The notes beneath the pieces were generated by a model. The model was not told the DNA's origin. It saw nothing but the letters and a program-made list of their open reading frames with translations, and ran no database searches. 6,415 nucleotides of DNA. It comes from Zoogloeaceae bacterium (GTDB taxonomy: Bacteria > Pseudomonadota > Gammaproteobacteria > Burkholderiales > Rhodocyclaceae). The DNA lies in contig JAITJU010000210.1 of NCBI GenBank assembly GCA_031278735.1, forward strand, positions 1 through 6,415. The letters run 5' to 3'. Position 1 is the stretch's first letter, and every line of letters starts with the position of its first letter. Below are positions 5,658 to 6,415 of the stretch, one piece after another. Both the position numbers and the translations under genes were made by a program.

Positions 5658-6317
5658 TCAACGAACCCGCTCTATCCCGGCAACCGCCCCGGCCCGGCTG
5701 ATGACGCGACCGTATTGCAAGCGCCACTGGAGCGCGTTCGATATGGTCAGATAACCCTGCGACGGCGGCACCCTGAGAACGGCATCGGCAATATCGCGCG
5801 CTTCTGTTTCATCGACGGGAAGATTCCTGTCTTGCAGGAAAGCGACGATATCATCGGCATTTCCGTCATTCCCGATGATTTCCAGCAAGCCGCGCGTCAT
5901 CTGGAAATCGGCGGTGTGATCCTTGTCGACAAAAATAACGTGCGTAATGTCCAGCCTGCCTGTTTGGGCATCCGCATCATCGGTTTTCTCATACACAAAC
6001 ACCAGCAGATGATAGCCAAGGCCATAAATCTTCTGGCGGGCAGATCTGAAAGGGCATGACGATTGCGGCTGTCTTGCACTCGTGATCTTTATATCCACAT
6101 CGAGACCGGGAATATCAATGCCGGAAGCCGAATTTCCTGCGTCGAACACATAGCGTTCCTCAAGATATGCCAGGAATCCGTGTTCAAGATAAGTGCCAAT
6201 GGCTTTGCCATCCGTCACGCCGTACAGGGTTGGCACGGCACACAGGCTTTGCGCCCCGGCAAAACCGGCGGCTTCTGTCCGTAACCGTTCCAGCGTAAGC
6301 GGCAGGCGATCAGGCAA
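5658..6317 (-). CDS. Putative type II restriction endonuclease (PD-(D/E)XK-like)
   Basis: A 219-residue protein directly upstream of, and paired with, the DNA methyltransferase, so most likely the cognate nuclease that cuts unmethylated DNA. A PD-(D/E)XK-like core is visible: Glu45 or Glu53 in a helix (LEHGFLAYLEERY), Asp68 in GIDIPGLDVDIK, then Asp75-Ile-Lys77 as the (D/E)XK element, followed by RQPQSSCPFRSARQKIYGLG (82-101) and the hydrophobic strand HLLVFVYEK (103-111). I recognise this general layout from uncharacterised restriction enzymes but cannot name a prototype or site. The start is TTG at 6317, chosen because GAGGAG lies 7 bases upstream and no in-frame ATG occurs nearby. It begins 20 bases after nqrE. 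No controller (C) protein gene is present. Confidence 0.8.
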   Translation of the reverse strand: MPDRLPLTLERLRTEAAGFAGAQSLCAVPTLYGVTDGKAIGTYLEHGFLAYLEERYVFDAGNSASGIDIPGLDVDIKITSARQPQSSCPFRSARQKIYGLGYHLLVFVYEKTDDADAQTGRLDITHVIFVDKDHTADFQMTRGLLEIIGNDGNADDIVAFLQDRNLPVDETEARDIADAVLRVPPSQGYLTISNALQWRLQYGRVISRAGAVAGIERVR

Positions 6318-6324
6318 TTTTCAT

Positions 6325-6330
6325 CTCCTC
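6325..6330 (-). promoter_or_regulatory. Ribosome binding site that decides the nuclease TTG start
   Basis: GAGGAG on the minus strand is a strong Shine-Dalgarno, 7 bases before the TTG at 6317. An ATG abuts it at 6324 but opens only a four-codon frame (ATG AAA ATT GCC TGA, 6324-6310), with spacing too short for good initiation. The TTG lies inside this mini-frame in another phase. Confidence 0.7.
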
Positions 6331-6337
6331 ACCAACC

Positions 6338-6415
6338 TCAAAGCTGCACGCCCGAAAAGGACATGAAGCCCAGGGACATCAGCCCGATGATGATGAAGGT
6401 GATGCCCAAACCTTG
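6338..6415 (-). CDS. nqrE: NqrE, Na+-translocating NADH:quinone reductase subunit E, C-terminal end
   Basis: Only the last 25 residues are in the window: QGLGITFIIIGLMSLGFMSF followed by SGVQL and TGA. The ending, with GLGITFI, GLM, LGFMSFSG and QL, is the conserved C-terminus of NqrE, an integral inner-membrane subunit that takes part in electron transfer and sodium translocation in Na+-NQR. The remainder lies beyond the right edge. In intact nqr operons (nqrABCDEF) nqrF follows directly; here the restriction-modification pair intervenes. Confidence 0.9.
   Translation of the reverse strand, partial: QGLGITFIIIGLMSLGFMSFSGVQL

Noticed and set aside
4094..6317. Larger defence system such as BREX, DISARM or a type I R-M
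   Set aside because: Only a nuclease and a methyltransferase are present, with no specificity subunit, helicase, ATPase or phospholipase gene; a two-gene type II system suffices.

Overview
The window looks like a chromosomal segment of a betaproteobacterium (Rhodocyclales- or Neisseriales-like; I cannot narrow it further by eye). The reasons are the gene order rsmB, then a DUF4390 protein, then an NtrY-type sensor kinase; the Na+-translocating NADH:quinone reductase (nqr) genes; a small c551-type cytochrome; and a type IV pilin behind a sigma-54 promoter. Hand counts of a few 60-base lines give about 70-78% G+C in rsmB but about 47-60% in the restriction-modification genes, which suggests the latter were acquired.

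Left part (1-2308, all minus strand): a tightly packed operon, rsmB (16S rRNA m5C967 methyltransferase) -> DUF4390 secreted or periplasmic protein -> ntrY-like sensor histidine kinase. The kinase runs off the left edge. Successive genes overlap by 26 and 4 bases.

Middle (2309-3581): a divergent intergenic region carries a textbook sigma-54 promoter (GG-N10-GC) that drives a type IV major-pilin-like gene on the plus strand. A 12-bp perfect hairpin separates this gene from a convergent minus-strand gene for a periplasmic class I cytochrome c. The cytochrome gene has its own sigma-70-like promoter.

Right part (3582-6415): a 300-base stretch with no recognisable gene holds one REP-like palindromic motif. 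It abuts the broken 5' end of nqrF (38 codons). Reading along the minus strand from the right edge, the order is nqrE 3' end, 20-bp gap, a putative type II restriction endonuclease (TTG start behind a strong Shine-Dalgarno), 1-bp gap, a gamma-class adenine-N6 DNA methyltransferase, 10-bp gap, then the nqrF start with its own ribosome binding site. A two-gene R-M system therefore sits precisely in the nqrE/nqrF junction, in the operon's direction and with no promoter that I can see of its own. nqrF is then cut off after its N-terminal membrane anchor.

The most interesting points are this insertion of an R-M pair into a respiratory operon and the truncation of nqrF next to it. I see no CRISPR array, tRNA, rRNA or intact transposase.
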